Shown piece after piece: positions 48,546 to 58,588 of a stretch of DNA of 64,000 bases. Under the pieces are notes generated by a model. That model was not told where the DNA came from. It was given only the letters and a program-made list of their open reading frames with translations, and did not search any database. Within the stretch, counting starts at the first letter, position 1, and each line of letters starts with the position of its first letter. The stretch is from CAZNHL01 sp964572965. Lineage in GTDB: Bacteria > Bacteroidota > Bacteroidia > Cytophagales > UBA9547. The stretch spans positions 1-64,000 of the forward strand of contig CAZNHL010000007.1 of the NCBI GenBank assembly GCA_964572965.1. The letters run 5' to 3'. A program made the position numbers and the translations under genes.

Positions 48546-51500
48546 TTGACCGATTTTATAAAATATCTGCAAGTTATCAAAAAAGCGACTGTCAGGACAC
48601 TTTTGATCCTGATATTCACTGTTTTTGTATTGCTGATGGTACTGGTGGGTGCTATGAGGTTGCCGGTTGTACAAACTGCTTTAGTACGATATGCTACTGA
48701 AGAGCTTTCTCAAATGATTAATCAGCCAATCGAAATAAAGGCTGTTGATATCAGTTGGTTCGATAAGTTAGTATTAGAAGGAGTATCTATCAAAGATTCC
48801 AGAAAAACTGATGTTATAGCTGTAAAACAACTGATTGCCGACTTTAAACTATCTTCTTTTATTGGGCCGGGTAAGATTGTTATTGAAGAAGTAGCACTAG
48901 ACGGAGCTGCCGTACGTTTGCAGACTGTTAATAAAGAAGGATTATTAAATATCAATGAATTTATAGATAATATTCTGGTCTTGTTGGGGCCTGGTGAACC
49001 AAGAGATAAGAATTTAAAACCATCTCAGTTTATTGTAAATGAAGTTTCATTGAAAAATAGCTTCTTTTCAATGGATATGGACACAGAGCCGCACCAGCCG
49101 GAATTGGGCTTTGATCATTATCATTTCGGATTTAAAGATGTTAGTGCACATGTTTCCCGTTTAAGAATTGCTGCAGATACCTTCGAAATAGATGTTAAGG
49201 GACTGAAATGTACTGGTTTGTATAATGATTTTCCTGTCCACAAGGTTAATACTTTTATGAGGCTTACGGGGCAGAGTATGCAGTTCCATAAGTTGCATGC
49301 AGAATTGGGGAAGAGCTTTGTGAGGGATTCACTAGTGTTTAACTATGAAGATTTTGACAGTTTCCTCGATTTTAACAAGAAAGTAGAAATTGTGGCCAGA
49401 CTGGATAGCTCCCATGTGTATAGTCAGGATCTTGCCATGTTTGCGCCATACCTGAAACGGTATGAAGATTACTGGGGAATTACCGGCTATGCAAGAGGAA
49501 CAGTAGAAAATTTTTCCGTAAAAAAAATGCAGCTTAGTTTTGGTAAGCATACCTCCATGAACGGTTATGTGAGCTTTGACGGCTTACCTGATTTTTTCTC
49601 TTCATATATTCAGCTAAAACTCAAAAAAGCGAATATCTATGCAGAAGACCTTAAGCAATATTTCCCGGGACAGGATTCATACCATTATGCACAGTTATTC
49701 GGCAGGGCAAATGGTTCAGTCAATTTTATCGGTTTCCCTAAAGATTTTGTTGCGCGCTGGGAAGTAGAGACTAATCTTGGAGCAGTAAAAACTGATATTA
49801 ACTTAAAAATAAAAGATAGCTCAGACCAGTCGACTTATTCAGGAAGGCTGATTACAAAATCATTTGAGCTAGGGAAACTCGTAGGAAAAGAGTCGTGGCT
49901 GCATCAGATTGATATGGATGGTGCAATTAAAGGGAGTGGGTTTAGTGCAAATGATGTTGATTTAGAAATTGATACCAAAATAAGAAGGATTGGTATAGAA
50001 AAATATGATTACAAGAATATTATAGTTCAGGGTAGAATCAGAAAGCAAAAGTATTATGGCCTGTTGAATATTCAGGATCCTAACCTGACCCTGACCGCAG
50101 AGGGAGATCTTGATTTAAGCCGATATGACTGGCGGGTAAATATGAAAATGGATTTGACAGGAGCACAGTTGGATAAGCTGGGCTTTAGCGATGTGCCATT
50201 TTTTATAAGTAGTAATTCGTATCTCGATTTACAAAGAGATAAAGGGGCTTTTCTGATAGGAAATGCTGAGCTGTATTCAACACAGCTTGTTTATAACAAT
50301 AAGTATTTACTGGTAGATACGATCATGCTTGATTCACACCTGCACGGCGATTCGAGCAGACATGATTTTACATTGAGGTCAGACTTGCTTGATTTTGATG
50401 CCGAAGGTAATTATCAGTTTCAGCAGCTAGCGGTTGATTTGCCCGTTTTATGGAAGGAGTTGAAATTATCTCTTTCTAATAATCAGAATAAAATTGAGGA
50501 GTATTATGCTACTAAAAAAGCTCCTGCAAACAAGTACTTTATTAATTACTATGCGAATTTAAAGGATATGAACCCTTTACTGGATATTTTTATCCCCGAA
50601 GTATATGTTTCTCCCAAAACGCAAATAAAAGGCAATTACGCATATACGGATACTGCGAGCTTTGAATTAAAGACAGATATTGATGAATTTCGCTATGAGA
50701 AGTATGGATTTAGCGGAGTAAACCTGTATTTCGATGCGTTTAAACCGGTAAAGCAGCATAATACTTATGCTCAGTTGAACCTGAATGTTGATAAACAGAC
50801 GATATCCAATGAAGGAGTGACAAAGGATATTGATGTGAATGCCAGCTGGAAAGATTTTCATATTGATCTTGATGCAAAATTAAATCAGATAAAGTATGAC
50901 AATTCTGCCAAGCTGCTTTCTACGATCGACTTTAGGGATGATGGAACAACCGACATTTATTTTAAGGAGCTTGAATTGAAAATTGACAGTGCTGTCTGGG
51001 CAATGCCGGAAGACAACCTGTTGTCAATCAAAGGAAAGGAAATGAATTTTAGTAACCTGATCTTAGAGTCAGGAGAGCACCAGATAGGGGCAAGAGGATA
51101 TATTTCAGAAGATCCGGATAAGCTGTTATTGTTGTTTGCAAAGAATTTTGATTTGTCCACTCTTAACTTCATGACACAAATGAAGTTGTCCGGGAAATTG
51201 AATGCAGACGCAAGGGTGCACGATGCTTACAATAGTTTGCTTACAGAGGCATTAATTGATATTGATAGTCTCGCTGTTGACGGGGGGCTTGTCGGAGATG
51301 TTAATGGCTTTATGGATTGGGATAATGAAAAACAAGTTTCCAATATTAATGGGTTTTTGATTCGCGACGGCCAAAAAGTGTTGAATCTGAAAGGATTTGT
51401 GTCACAGAAAGATCCTGAAGAGCAGTTGCACCTGAAAGCTGTTTTTAATGGTACCAATGTTTCGTTACTGGAACCGTTTTTATCAGGAATGGTAAGCGGG

Positions 51501-53189
51501 GTAGAGGGAACAGCGAGTGGCGATTTGGATATTACAGGTAAGTTTACAGCCCCCAAAGTGAATGGGGTTCTAAATGCTGATAAAGTCCGTTTCAAGATCA
51601 ATTACCTTAATACAGTTTATAGTTTTACCGATAAAGTATATTTTGAAAACGGCAAAATAGTTACTAAAAATTTGAAGTTAAGAGACATCAATAATAATGT
51701 GACAGTTCTTAACGGAGGACTTTATCATGATAATTTCAGGGATTTTTTGGTAGATATGGACGGAGTATGCAAGAACTTTGAAATTCTTCATACGCAGGCA
51801 GTTAATAATGATGCTTATTATGGAACTGCTTTAGTGAGTGGCAGGTTCTCTATTCTGGGACCGTTTGAAAATATTGCAATTGAAGGGGAGTTTAAGTCTA
51901 ATAAAGGCACTAAAATTTATATACCCTTATCATCTTCTTCTACGGTTGAGCAGACCTCGTTTTTGCGTTATGTGAATAAGGCAAAGCCCGGGCAGGAAAA
52001 GGTAAAAGACTCTGTTAAAGTTGATTTATCAGGAGTGAAGCTTGACCTGAATATGGATATTACACAGGATGCTTATTGTGAAATTATCTTTGATCCACGC
52101 TCGGGTGATATTATCAAAGGTACAGGTCATGGATTGCTGAACATGAAGATTGATACCAAGGGTGATTTCAGTATAGCAGGTAAATACTACATTGATAAAG
52201 GCAGTTATAACTTTACAATGATGAACCTGGTCAATAAGGCATTTACCATAGAGCCCAATAGTTCTATTGCCTGGAATGGTAATCCTTATGGAGGTATTCT
52301 TGATATTCGCTCAAGTTATCTGCAATATGCCAGTTTGTTGCCTATTGCGCGTGCGGGAAGTATAACAAGTCATAATGATACTGTAACCTTGCAGCAGCGT
52401 GTTCCTGTAACTGTGGATATGACATTGAAGGGAAACCTGCTGATGCCTGAAATTGGTTTGGGTATTACCATAAAGAGTTATGCTCCTACTATTTACAATT
52501 ACATTGTAGATTTTTATTCAAGAATTAACAGTAATGAGCAGGAAATGAACCGACAGGCCTTCAGCTTGATTGTGCTTCAACGTTTTGCCAATGAAACATC
52601 TTTAGGCGCTTCAGCAGGAGCTATTGCCGGTTCCAGTTTAAGTGAAATGTTCTCCAACCAGCTTTCAGGCTGGGTGTCACAGCTGGATGAAAATTTGCAG
52701 GTTGATATTATCCTGAATGGTATGAGTTCTGAAGATTTACAAAATATTCGGACGAGGGTTTCTTACATGGTATTGGATGGAAGGCTGAAGCTGTCTGCCG
52801 ATGGCGGACGTCTGAATAGTTATAATCAAACTACAGGTACATCTTCCGGCTCGTTTGCCGTTGACTGGGCAGTAGAATACCTGATTTTACCTAATGGTAA
52901 TCTACGCCTTAAAATGTACAATAAAACACGTCCGAACCCTCTGGGCGGCGCCTATGGTAACAACGCCAATACTATCACAGGATTCAGCTTAATGAATACT
53001 GAGAGTTTTGATAACCTGATGGAATTATTCAGCAAAAAAATAAGAGAAGCTAAGGAAAATGAAACTGAACCTGAAAAAAAGGAAAATAAGAAGGAAAAAT
53101 CAGAGCCGACAAGCATGCCTTTAGATATACCACAAAGAAGAAACGAAACTTTTTCAAGCGATTCTGCGAACATTTCAGGGGCAAAATAG
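48546..53189 (+). CDS. tamB: TamB/AsmA-type translocation and assembly module protein
   Basis: 1547 aa. One N-terminal membrane anchor (about 18-36), then a very long periplasmic beta-rich region, ending in the conserved TamB (DUF490) domain (about 1180-1470, with GDFSIAGKYYIDKGSYNF and SSIAWNGNPYGGILDIRSSY). The acidic/Lys-rich tail (EPEKKENKKEKSEPTS) is probably disordered. TamB-like proteins bridge inner and outer membranes and move phospholipids or help assemble outer-membrane proteins. The TTG at 48546 is the only start giving the membrane anchor cleanly. Adjacency to tsaD is common in Bacteroidota. Confidence 0.92.
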   Translation: MTDFIKYLQVIKKATVRTLLILIFTVFVLLMVLVGAMRLPVVQTALVRYATEELSQMINQPIEIKAVDISWFDKLVLEGVSIKDSRKTDVIAVKQLIADFKLSSFIGPGKIVIEEVALDGAAVRLQTVNKEGLLNINEFIDNILVLLGPGEPRDKNLKPSQFIVNEVSLKNSFFSMDMDTEPHQPELGFDHYHFGFKDVSAHVSRLRIAADTFEIDVKGLKCTGLYNDFPVHKVNTFMRLTGQSMQFHKLHAELGKSFVRDSLVFNYEDFDSFLDFNKKVEIVARLDSSHVYSQDLAMFAPYLKRYEDYWGITGYARGTVENFSVKKMQLSFGKHTSMNGYVSFDGLPDFFSSYIQLKLKKANIYAEDLKQYFPGQDSYHYAQLFGRANGSVNFIGFPKDFVARWEVETNLGAVKTDINLKIKDSSDQSTYSGRLITKSFELGKLVGKESWLHQIDMDGAIKGSGFSANDVDLEIDTKIRRIGIEKYDYKNIIVQGRIRKQKYYGLLNIQDPNLTLTAEGDLDLSRYDWRVNMKMDLTGAQLDKLGFSDVPFFISSNSYLDLQRDKGAFLIGNAELYSTQLVYNNKYLLVDTIMLDSHLHGDSSRHDFTLRSDLLDFDAEGNYQFQQLAVDLPVLWKELKLSLSNNQNKIEEYYATKKAPANKYFINYYANLKDMNPLLDIFIPEVYVSPKTQIKGNYAYTDTASFELKTDIDEFRYEKYGFSGVNLYFDAFKPVKQHNTYAQLNLNVDKQTISNEGVTKDIDVNASWKDFHIDLDAKLNQIKYDNSAKLLSTIDFRDDGTTDIYFKELELKIDSAVWAMPEDNLLSIKGKEMNFSNLILESGEHQIGARGYISEDPDKLLLLFAKNFDLSTLNFMTQMKLSGKLNADARVHDAYNSLLTEALIDIDSLAVDGGLVGDVNGFMDWDNEKQVSNINGFLIRDGQKVLNLKGFVSQKDPEEQLHLKAVFNGTNVSLLEPFLSGMVSGVEGTASGDLDITGKFTAPKVNGVLNADKVRFKINYLNTVYSFTDKVYFENGKIVTKNLKLRDINNNVTVLNGGLYHDNFRDFLVDMDGVCKNFEILHTQAVNNDAYYGTALVSGRFSILGPFENIAIEGEFKSNKGTKIYIPLSSSSTVEQTSFLRYVNKAKPGQEKVKDSVKVDLSGVKLDLNMDITQDAYCEIIFDPRSGDIIKGTGHGLLNMKIDTKGDFSIAGKYYIDKGSYNFTMMNLVNKAFTIEPNSSIAWNGNPYGGILDIRSSYLQYASLLPIARAGSITSHNDTVTLQQRVPVTVDMTLKGNLLMPEIGLGITIKSYAPTIYNYIVDFYSRINSNEQEMNRQAFSLIVLQRFANETSLGASAGAIAGSSLSEMFSNQLSGWVSQLDENLQVDIILNGMSSEDLQNIRTRVSYMVLDGRLKLSADGGRLNSYNQTTGTSSGSFAVDWAVEYLILPNGNLRLKMYNKTRPNPLGGAYGNNANTITGFSLMNTESFDNLMELFSKKIREAKENETEPEKKENKKEKSEPTSMPLDIPQRRNETFSSDSANISGAK

Positions 53190-53199
53190 TTTTGTGGCT

Positions 53200-54507
53200 A
53201 TGAAAGCACCTGAAAGCGTAGCAATACACTGGTTTAGACGTGATTTGAGACTGGAAGACAATGCCGCATTGTACCATGCCCTTAAATCCAATCTCCCTGT
53301 TATCCCCATTTTTATATTTGATGCAGAAATTCTTGATAAACTTGAAAATAAGTCAGACCGGCGGGTTGAGTTTATCCATTCTGCTTTAGAGGAAATCAAT
53401 GATAAGCTGAAAAGTCTTGGTAGCTGCTTACAGGTTTTCTATGGCAAACCTGCTGAAGTATGGCAAACTATCCTGAAGCAATGGCCTGTAAAAGAAGTTT
53501 ATGCCAATCATGACTATGAACCGTCTGCCATAAAACGTGACAACAGCATTTATGAATTGCTGCAACGGAACGGTAGTCTTTTCAAAACCTTCAAAGATCA
53601 GTGCATTTTCGAGAAAGGGGAAGTAGTGAAGGACGACGGCAAACCTTATACCGTTTTTACACCTTATAGCCGTAAATGGCTGGCTAAAGTCAATGTTTTT
53701 TATGTTAAATCTTACCCTGTAGAGAAGTATTTCAGCCGGTTTGCAAAGCTTGAATTCAAAAGGGTGATTCCATTAAAAGAAATAGGATTTACAGCTGTTG
53801 GTCAGAAATTTCCGTCAAAAGAAATTCAAAAAGATATTGTCAGAAACTATGCTCAAACAAGAGATATACCTGCTGTGGAGGGTACAAGCCGCCTGAGTGT
53901 ACATTTGCGTTTTGGCACAGTAAGTATAAGAGAGTTGGTGCGTGTTGGACAGGCATTAGATGCTACATGGTTGAAAGAGCTTATCTGGCGGGATTTTTAT
54001 ATGATGATCCTGTATCATTTTCCACAGGTAGTAAAGCATGCATTTAAACCCGATTATGACAGAATACATTGGAGGAATAACGAAGAAGAGTTTCTGGCTT
54101 GGTGTGATGGTAAAACAGGTTATCCTATAGTAGATGCAGGAATGCGTGAATTAAATACCACCGGCTTTATGCATAACCGTGTACGTATGATTGTTGCCAG
54201 TTTTCTTGTCAAACACTTATTGATAGACTGGCGTTGGGGAGAGGCCTATTTTGCTGAAAAGTTGCTTGATTTTGATCTTTCAGCTAATAACGGAGGCTGG
54301 CAATGGGCTGCAGGCAGTGGCTGCGATGCTGCTCCATACTTTCGGGTTTTTAATCCCACCCTTCAAGCACAAAAGTTTGACCCGGAACTGAAATATATAA
54401 AAAAATGGGTGCCTGAATTGAATGATATTAATTATCAGCCAGTTGTAAATCATGAATTTGCCCGGAAAAGGGTGCTGGAAGTCTATAAAAAAGCATTGTC
54501 AGAATAG
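53200..54507 (+). CDS. Deoxyribodipyrimidine photolyase (cryptochrome/photolyase family)
   Basis: This FAD enzyme repairs UV-induced pyrimidine dimers with light. 435 aa from the ATG at 53200 (a GTG two codons earlier is possible). HWFRRDLRLEDNAALYHAL starts the antenna domain. The FAD-binding domain has HLRFGTVSIREL, WRDFYMMILYHFP, the YPIVDAGMRELNTTGFMHNR dimer-binding region and the FAD core WRWGEAYFAEKLLDFDLSANN with GGWQWAAGSGCDAAPYFR. Class I CPD photolyase is most likely. Ten bases after tamB. Confidence 0.93.
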   Translation: MKAPESVAIHWFRRDLRLEDNAALYHALKSNLPVIPIFIFDAEILDKLENKSDRRVEFIHSALEEINDKLKSLGSCLQVFYGKPAEVWQTILKQWPVKEVYANHDYEPSAIKRDNSIYELLQRNGSLFKTFKDQCIFEKGEVVKDDGKPYTVFTPYSRKWLAKVNVFYVKSYPVEKYFSRFAKLEFKRVIPLKEIGFTAVGQKFPSKEIQKDIVRNYAQTRDIPAVEGTSRLSVHLRFGTVSIRELVRVGQALDATWLKELIWRDFYMMILYHFPQVVKHAFKPDYDRIHWRNNEEEFLAWCDGKTGYPIVDAGMRELNTTGFMHNRVRMIVASFLVKHLLIDWRWGEAYFAEKLLDFDLSANNGGWQWAAGSGCDAAPYFRVFNPTLQAQKFDPELKYIKKWVPELNDINYQPVVNHEFARKRVLEVYKKALSE

Positions 54508-54748
54508 TAATTGATTTCTTACACGAAGTAGTAGCTATATTTTTTATTGTAAATAGCTATGGATGAATGCTTCCTGATTATTTTTTTGATGCTAAAGAAT
54601 ACTGGTAAAAACTTTTCCTTACATGCCCTTGGTTGGTGTTTTAAAGAATCGTAATTTCAAAATTGAACGATCGGTGAATGGTTTTGAAATGCCATTTCTG
54701 CGGATATTTCAGAATAAGAAGATTTAATTTTCAATAATATATTATATA

Positions 54749-55789
54749 ATGGCAGCTGCTGACAACACCAAATTAGAGAAGCTTAAAGCGCTTCAGATTG
54801 TCATAGATAAACTTGACAAGGAATATGGAAAAGGGACGGTGATGAAGCTCAGCGATGAGCGTGTGGTTGATATTCCTGCGATTTCTACAGGTTCTTTAGG
54901 GCTTGATATCGCTTTGGGGATCGGCGGATTGCCACGTGGTCGTGTGATTGAAATCTACGGTCCTGAATCTTCTGGTAAAACAACCCTGGCAATGCATACG
55001 ATTGCAGAAGCTCAAAAACTGGGCGGAATTGCAGCTTTCGTTGATGCGGAACATGCATTCGATAAATCTTATGCAGAGAAACTTGGTATCGATACAGAAA
55101 ACCTTTTGATCTCTCAGCCGGACAATGGTGAGCAGGCTTTAGAAATTGCAGAACATTTGATCCGTTCAGGTGCGATTGATGTAATTGTAATTGACTCTGT
55201 AGCAGCCTTGGTTCCTAAGGCTGAATTAGAAGGTGATATGGGAGATAGTAAAATGGGTCTTCAGGCTCGTTTGATGTCTCAGGCTTTGAGAAAATTGACA
55301 GGTACAATTAATAAAACAGGTTGTTGCTGTATTTTCATTAACCAGTTGCGTGAGAAAATAGGAGTTATGTTTGGTAACCCTGAAACAACTACAGGTGGTA
55401 ATGCCTTGAAATTCTATGCTTCGGTGCGTTTGGATATCCGTCGCGTTGGCCAGATCAAAGATGGCGAAGATGTGGTAGGTAACCGTACTAAAGTGAAAGT
55501 TGTCAAAAATAAAGTATCTCCGCCTTTCAAGGTAATTGAATTTGATATCATGTATGGTCAGGGAGTTTCTAAAGTAGGAGAGATTCTTGATCTGGGTGTT
55601 GAACTGGAGATTATCCAGAAGTCAGGTTCCTGGTTCTCATATAACGGGAATAAGCTTGGACAGGGCCGCGATTCAGTAAAGACTATCTTGTTGGATAATC
55701 CTGAGTTAATGGATGAAATTGAAGGAAAAATAAGAGAAAAAATCAAAGGTGTTGATATTCTTAAAGTTGAAGTAGAACAAGATTCATAA
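54749..55789 (+). CDS. recA: Recombinase RecA
   Basis: RecA drives homologous recombination and the SOS co-protease function. 346 aa. Walker A GPESSGKTT (about 71-79), the VIDSVAALVPKAELEG loop L1 region, Walker B VIVIDS, GGNALKFYASVRLDIRR and a short acidic C-terminus are all canonical. The 241-base upstream spacer is AT-rich with no recognisable LexA box or clear -7 element. Immediately downstream a weak inverted pair (55804-55830) has no T-run. Confidence 0.98.
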   Translation: MAAADNTKLEKLKALQIVIDKLDKEYGKGTVMKLSDERVVDIPAISTGSLGLDIALGIGGLPRGRVIEIYGPESSGKTTLAMHTIAEAQKLGGIAAFVDAEHAFDKSYAEKLGIDTENLLISQPDNGEQALEIAEHLIRSGAIDVIVIDSVAALVPKAELEGDMGDSKMGLQARLMSQALRKLTGTINKTGCCCIFINQLREKIGVMFGNPETTTGGNALKFYASVRLDIRRVGQIKDGEDVVGNRTKVKVVKNKVSPPFKVIEFDIMYGQGVSKVGEILDLGVELEIIQKSGSWFSYNGNKLGQGRDSVKTILLDNPELMDEIEGKIREKIKGVDILKVEVEQDS

Positions 55790-55863
55790 AAATATATTCA
55801 GGCCATAGAAACATTTACTTGTTTCCGTGGATTGAATAATAAAATTTTAAACTTTATATTAAG

Positions 55864-55894
55864 TTTGATTTTTAAATAAAATAAATCATTTTTG
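55864..55894 (+). promoter_or_regulatory. Promoter of the DUF2795 gene
   Basis: TTTG (55864-55867), 19 bases, CATTTTTG (55887-55894), one mismatch from TAnnTTTG. The ATG at 55923 is 28 bases downstream. Confidence 0.5.
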
Positions 55895-55922
55895 CGTCAA
55901 AATTTTAAAAGAGGGAAACAAT

Positions 55923-56144
55923 ATGTACTGGACATTAGAACTGGCTTCCTATTTGGAAGATGCCCCTTGGCCTGCTACTAAAGATGAATTGATTGACTTT
56001 TCTTTACGCTCCGGAGCGCCTAACGAAGTTGTCGAAAATCTTGAAGAGTTAGAAGATGATGGGCAACCTTACGAGAGTATAGAAGAGATCTGGCCTGATT
56101 ATCCTACTAAGGACGACTTCCTGTTTAACGAAGACGAATATTAA
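55923..56144 (+). CDS. DUF2795 small protein
   Basis: 73-aa acidic protein with YWTLELASYLEDAPWPATKDEL, DFSLRSGAPNEVVENLEEL and the IEEIWPDYP tail, matching DUF2795, a small conserved family of unknown function common in Bacteroidota. Own promoter and terminator, hence monocistronic, and probably well expressed. Confidence 0.92.
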   Translation: MYWTLELASYLEDAPWPATKDELIDFSLRSGAPNEVVENLEELEDDGQPYESIEEIWPDYPTKDDFLFNEDEY

Positions 56145-56157
56145 AAGAAATAAAAAC

Positions 56158-56184
56158 GTGTCGCGAGAGCGGCACATTTTTTTT
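56158..56184 (+). terminator. Terminator after DUF2795, touching the next start codon
   Basis: GTGTCGC (56158-56164), loop GAGA, GCGGCAC (56169-56175; one mismatch), then an eight-base T-run reaching the TTG start at 56183. Confidence 0.75.
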
Positions 56185-56905
56185 GTCTATAGCATTACAA
56201 AATATTGTCCGGAGCTTCGGCGGCAAAAAGCTGTTCCAGGATTTCACTTGTGAAATACCTGACAATACTTTTGTGGCTGTAATCGGGCATAATGGGGTAG
56301 GGAAGTCTACCTTGTTCCGGATGCTGACCGGAGAATTAATCCCTGATAAGGGAACTGTGAAGCTGAGAGGAAAATTACTTTCTGACTGGTCTGTCAAAGA
56401 ATTGGCAGGTGAAGTAGCTTTACTGCCTCAGAAGAACCCCATAGGTTTTTCTGTTAAGGCTTTGGATCTGGCAACAATGGGTCGTAATCGCTTTAAAAGG
56501 TCACTTGCTTATTTTGATGCAGTTGACTTTGAAAAAACAAAAGTGGTTTTTGACCAGTTGGGAATTATTCATTTGTCTGACAAAGACATTTTAACCCTGT
56601 CAGGAGGTGAACTTCAGCTTGTCTGGATAGCACAATTGATTTTGCAGGAAGCTGCTATTTGGTTACTTGATGAGCCTACGCAGAGTCTTGATGTGTACAA
56701 TAAGAAACAACTTTTTGATTTAATGCAAAAAATGGCAGAGTCTGATCATAGCATTATCTGTATTACCCACGATTTACATTACCTCAAAGATATGAAAGGC
56801 TTTGTGCTTAACCTGTCGAGGGAGAAGCCGCAATTACAGAATATTTCTGCCGATTTGATAGAGGAAGAGATCCGTTTTTTAGAAAGCCCATCCGGTAACC
56901 CTTGA
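56183..56905 (+). CDS. ABC transporter ATP-binding protein (iron-siderophore/heme type)
   Basis: 240-aa cytoplasmic ATPase resembling FecE/HmuV-type subunits: Walker A GHNGVGKST, Q-loop LLPQKNP, signature LSGGELQLVWIAQ, Walker B IWLLDEP and H-loop ITHDLHYL. No permease or binding-protein gene lies beside it. The start is TTG at 56183, the last bases of the preceding terminator's T-run; no ATG exists upstream of Walker A. This implies either a leaderless message or attenuation across the hairpin. Confidence 0.87.
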   Translation: MSIALQNIVRSFGGKKLFQDFTCEIPDNTFVAVIGHNGVGKSTLFRMLTGELIPDKGTVKLRGKLLSDWSVKELAGEVALLPQKNPIGFSVKALDLATMGRNRFKRSLAYFDAVDFEKTKVVFDQLGIIHLSDKDILTLSGGELQLVWIAQLILQEAAIWLLDEPTQSLDVYNKKQLFDLMQKMAESDHSIICITHDLHYLKDMKGFVLNLSREKPQLQNISADLIEEEIRFLESPSGNP

Positions 56906-57071
56906 CTTGCCTCCTCAATTAAAGAAGAAAACCTGTCCAACCTAGCGGCAATATTGCTTTACAGAAGAGAAATAGTCTCTTTTTCTGACTCATGTAAGAG
57001 ATCAACTTAAAAAGCGCGGTTTCTATAGTGTCATATTTTTATTTTTACCCGTATTTTTTTGTTTATTTTTT

Positions 57072-58361
57072 ATGCGGGAAGCCTTTATTAATCATGTATG
57101 GAAGTTTCAATATTTTGATAACCAAATACTTACTACTTCGGATGGGGAATTGATTAGTGTCTTAAACAGAGGTTTTACAAATTCCGATTCCGGTCCTGAT
57201 ATCAGTAATGCCAGAGTGCGGATTGGAGATATTGAGTGGTTTGGAAATATTGAAATCCACCAGCGGTCTTCTGACTGGTATCAACATGGTCATGAAAAAG
57301 ATAGGGCTTATGATAATGTGATTTTGCATCTGGTCTGGGAACACGATAAACCTGTTTTCAGAAGAGGAGGAGAAGAAATTCCTTGTCTGGAACTGAGAAG
57401 CAGGGTAGATGAAAAGGTGCTGTTTAACTACAATGCGCTCATTCATAAAGTATCTGCCCCTATAGCCTGTGCCGAGAGGTTTGATAAAGTACCTGTGCTG
57501 ACAAAGTCAGTGATGATTGATTATGCATTAATGAACCGTTTGGAGCGTAAAGCAGAAGATGTTTTAGCACTTTGGACTCAAACTGGCCATGATTGGGAAG
57601 AAACTGCATGGCGGCTACTGGTCAGGAATTTTGGTTTTAAAGTAAATGCAGAAGTAATGCAGCTGTTGGCCGAAGCTTTACCGCTTAAGTATTTGTTGAA
57701 GCATAGTAACAATAGCAATCAGTTGGAGGCTATGTTGTTTGGAGTTGCGGGTTTCCTGGAAGAGTTGAAGCCGGATGGAGATGATTATCAAAGATTGTTA
57801 CTACAGGAATATAAATTGCTTGAGCATAAGTTTTCTTTGAAAGACGGTGCTTTACATCAGGCTCAATGGAAGTTTTTAAGAATGCGCCCTCATAATTTCC
57901 CCACTGTCAGGCTTGCAGAACTTGCAGCATTGATCAGAAATATACATCATCTGTTTTCTGTTTTTATCAGCATTGACCGTATTGAGGATGTGAAAAGGTT
58001 TTTACAGAAAGAAATGTCACCTTACTGGCAGAAACACTATCATTTCGGAAAGAAATCTGCCAAATTAAATTACAGAATAGGGCAGGATTCAATAGAAAAT
58101 ATCCTTATTAACACAATTGTTCCTTTGCAGGTAGCTTATGCTAAATATAAAAAGGATGAAGCTTTGATGGATAACGCTATTCATTTGCTGGAGAAATGCG
58201 AGCCAGAAAATAATAAGATTATAAGAGAGTGGCTTGGAATGGGCTTGCAATTGACCAATGCTGCTGAGACACAAGGGGCAATTGAGTGGATGAATGTTTT
58301 TTGTAAACCCAAAAAGTGTTTGAGCTGCAAGGCCGGGGCATTCTTATTAAAGCCTTACTGA
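57072..58361 (+). CDS. DUF2851 family protein
   Basis: 429-aa soluble protein that is a single DUF2851 domain: EAFINHVWKFQYFDNQIL, NRGFTNSDSGPDISNARV, EWFGNIEIHQRSSDWYQHGH, YDNVILHLVWEHD and a Cys-rich end (CKPKKCLSCKAGAF). The FGNIEIH-SSDW segment resembles a nuclease-like fold by eye only. Bacteroidota-specific, role unknown. The C-terminal cysteines (about 415-424) could bind a metal. A plain AT-rich spacer of 166 bases precedes it. Confidence 0.88.
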   Translation: MREAFINHVWKFQYFDNQILTTSDGELISVLNRGFTNSDSGPDISNARVRIGDIEWFGNIEIHQRSSDWYQHGHEKDRAYDNVILHLVWEHDKPVFRRGGEEIPCLELRSRVDEKVLFNYNALIHKVSAPIACAERFDKVPVLTKSVMIDYALMNRLERKAEDVLALWTQTGHDWEETAWRLLVRNFGFKVNAEVMQLLAEALPLKYLLKHSNNSNQLEAMLFGVAGFLEELKPDGDDYQRLLLQEYKLLEHKFSLKDGALHQAQWKFLRMRPHNFPTVRLAELAALIRNIHHLFSVFISIDRIEDVKRFLQKEMSPYWQKHYHFGKKSAKLNYRIGQDSIENILINTIVPLQVAYAKYKKDEALMDNAIHLLEKCEPENNKIIREWLGMGLQLTNAAETQGAIEWMNVFCKPKKCLSCKAGAFLLKPY

Positions 58362-58408
58362 TGATAGTTAAGTTTGGTGAGAGAAAGATTTGGGTATCAT
58401 ATTTTATT

Positions 58409-58525
58409 GAGTATCCGTTTCATTTGTACCTTACCTGATTCATTCAACCTGAAATTCTAAATCCCAATCTACGTTATCTGCAGGAGAAAAACTGAAGAAG
58501 GTTTATAGAGGCGGATAATCATTTA
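58409..58525 (+). repeat. Dispersed intergenic repeat, copy 3
   Basis: TTGAGTATCCGTTTCATTTG, ACCTTACCTGAT, ACGTTATCTGCAGGAG and GAAGGTTTATAGAGGCGGAT match copy 2 in the first part and copy 1 in the second. It is the longest of the three copies. Confidence 0.65.
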
Positions 58526-58588
58526 TTTTTTTGTAATCCTAAAAAGTGCTTATTTGCGAAGCACGTACATTGCTGCTGAAACCTAAGC

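Noticed and set aside
48540..48674. N-terminal extension of TsaD
   Set aside because: Low-complexity, would overlap tamB; the canonical start is at 48539.
54508..54748. tRNA or small RNA gene before recA
   Set aside because: No cloverleaf or strong hairpin; only a weak TAGCTAT/ATAGCTA pair.
55804..55830. Terminator after recA
   Set aside because: Ten-base arms with two mismatches and no T-run; too weak to call.
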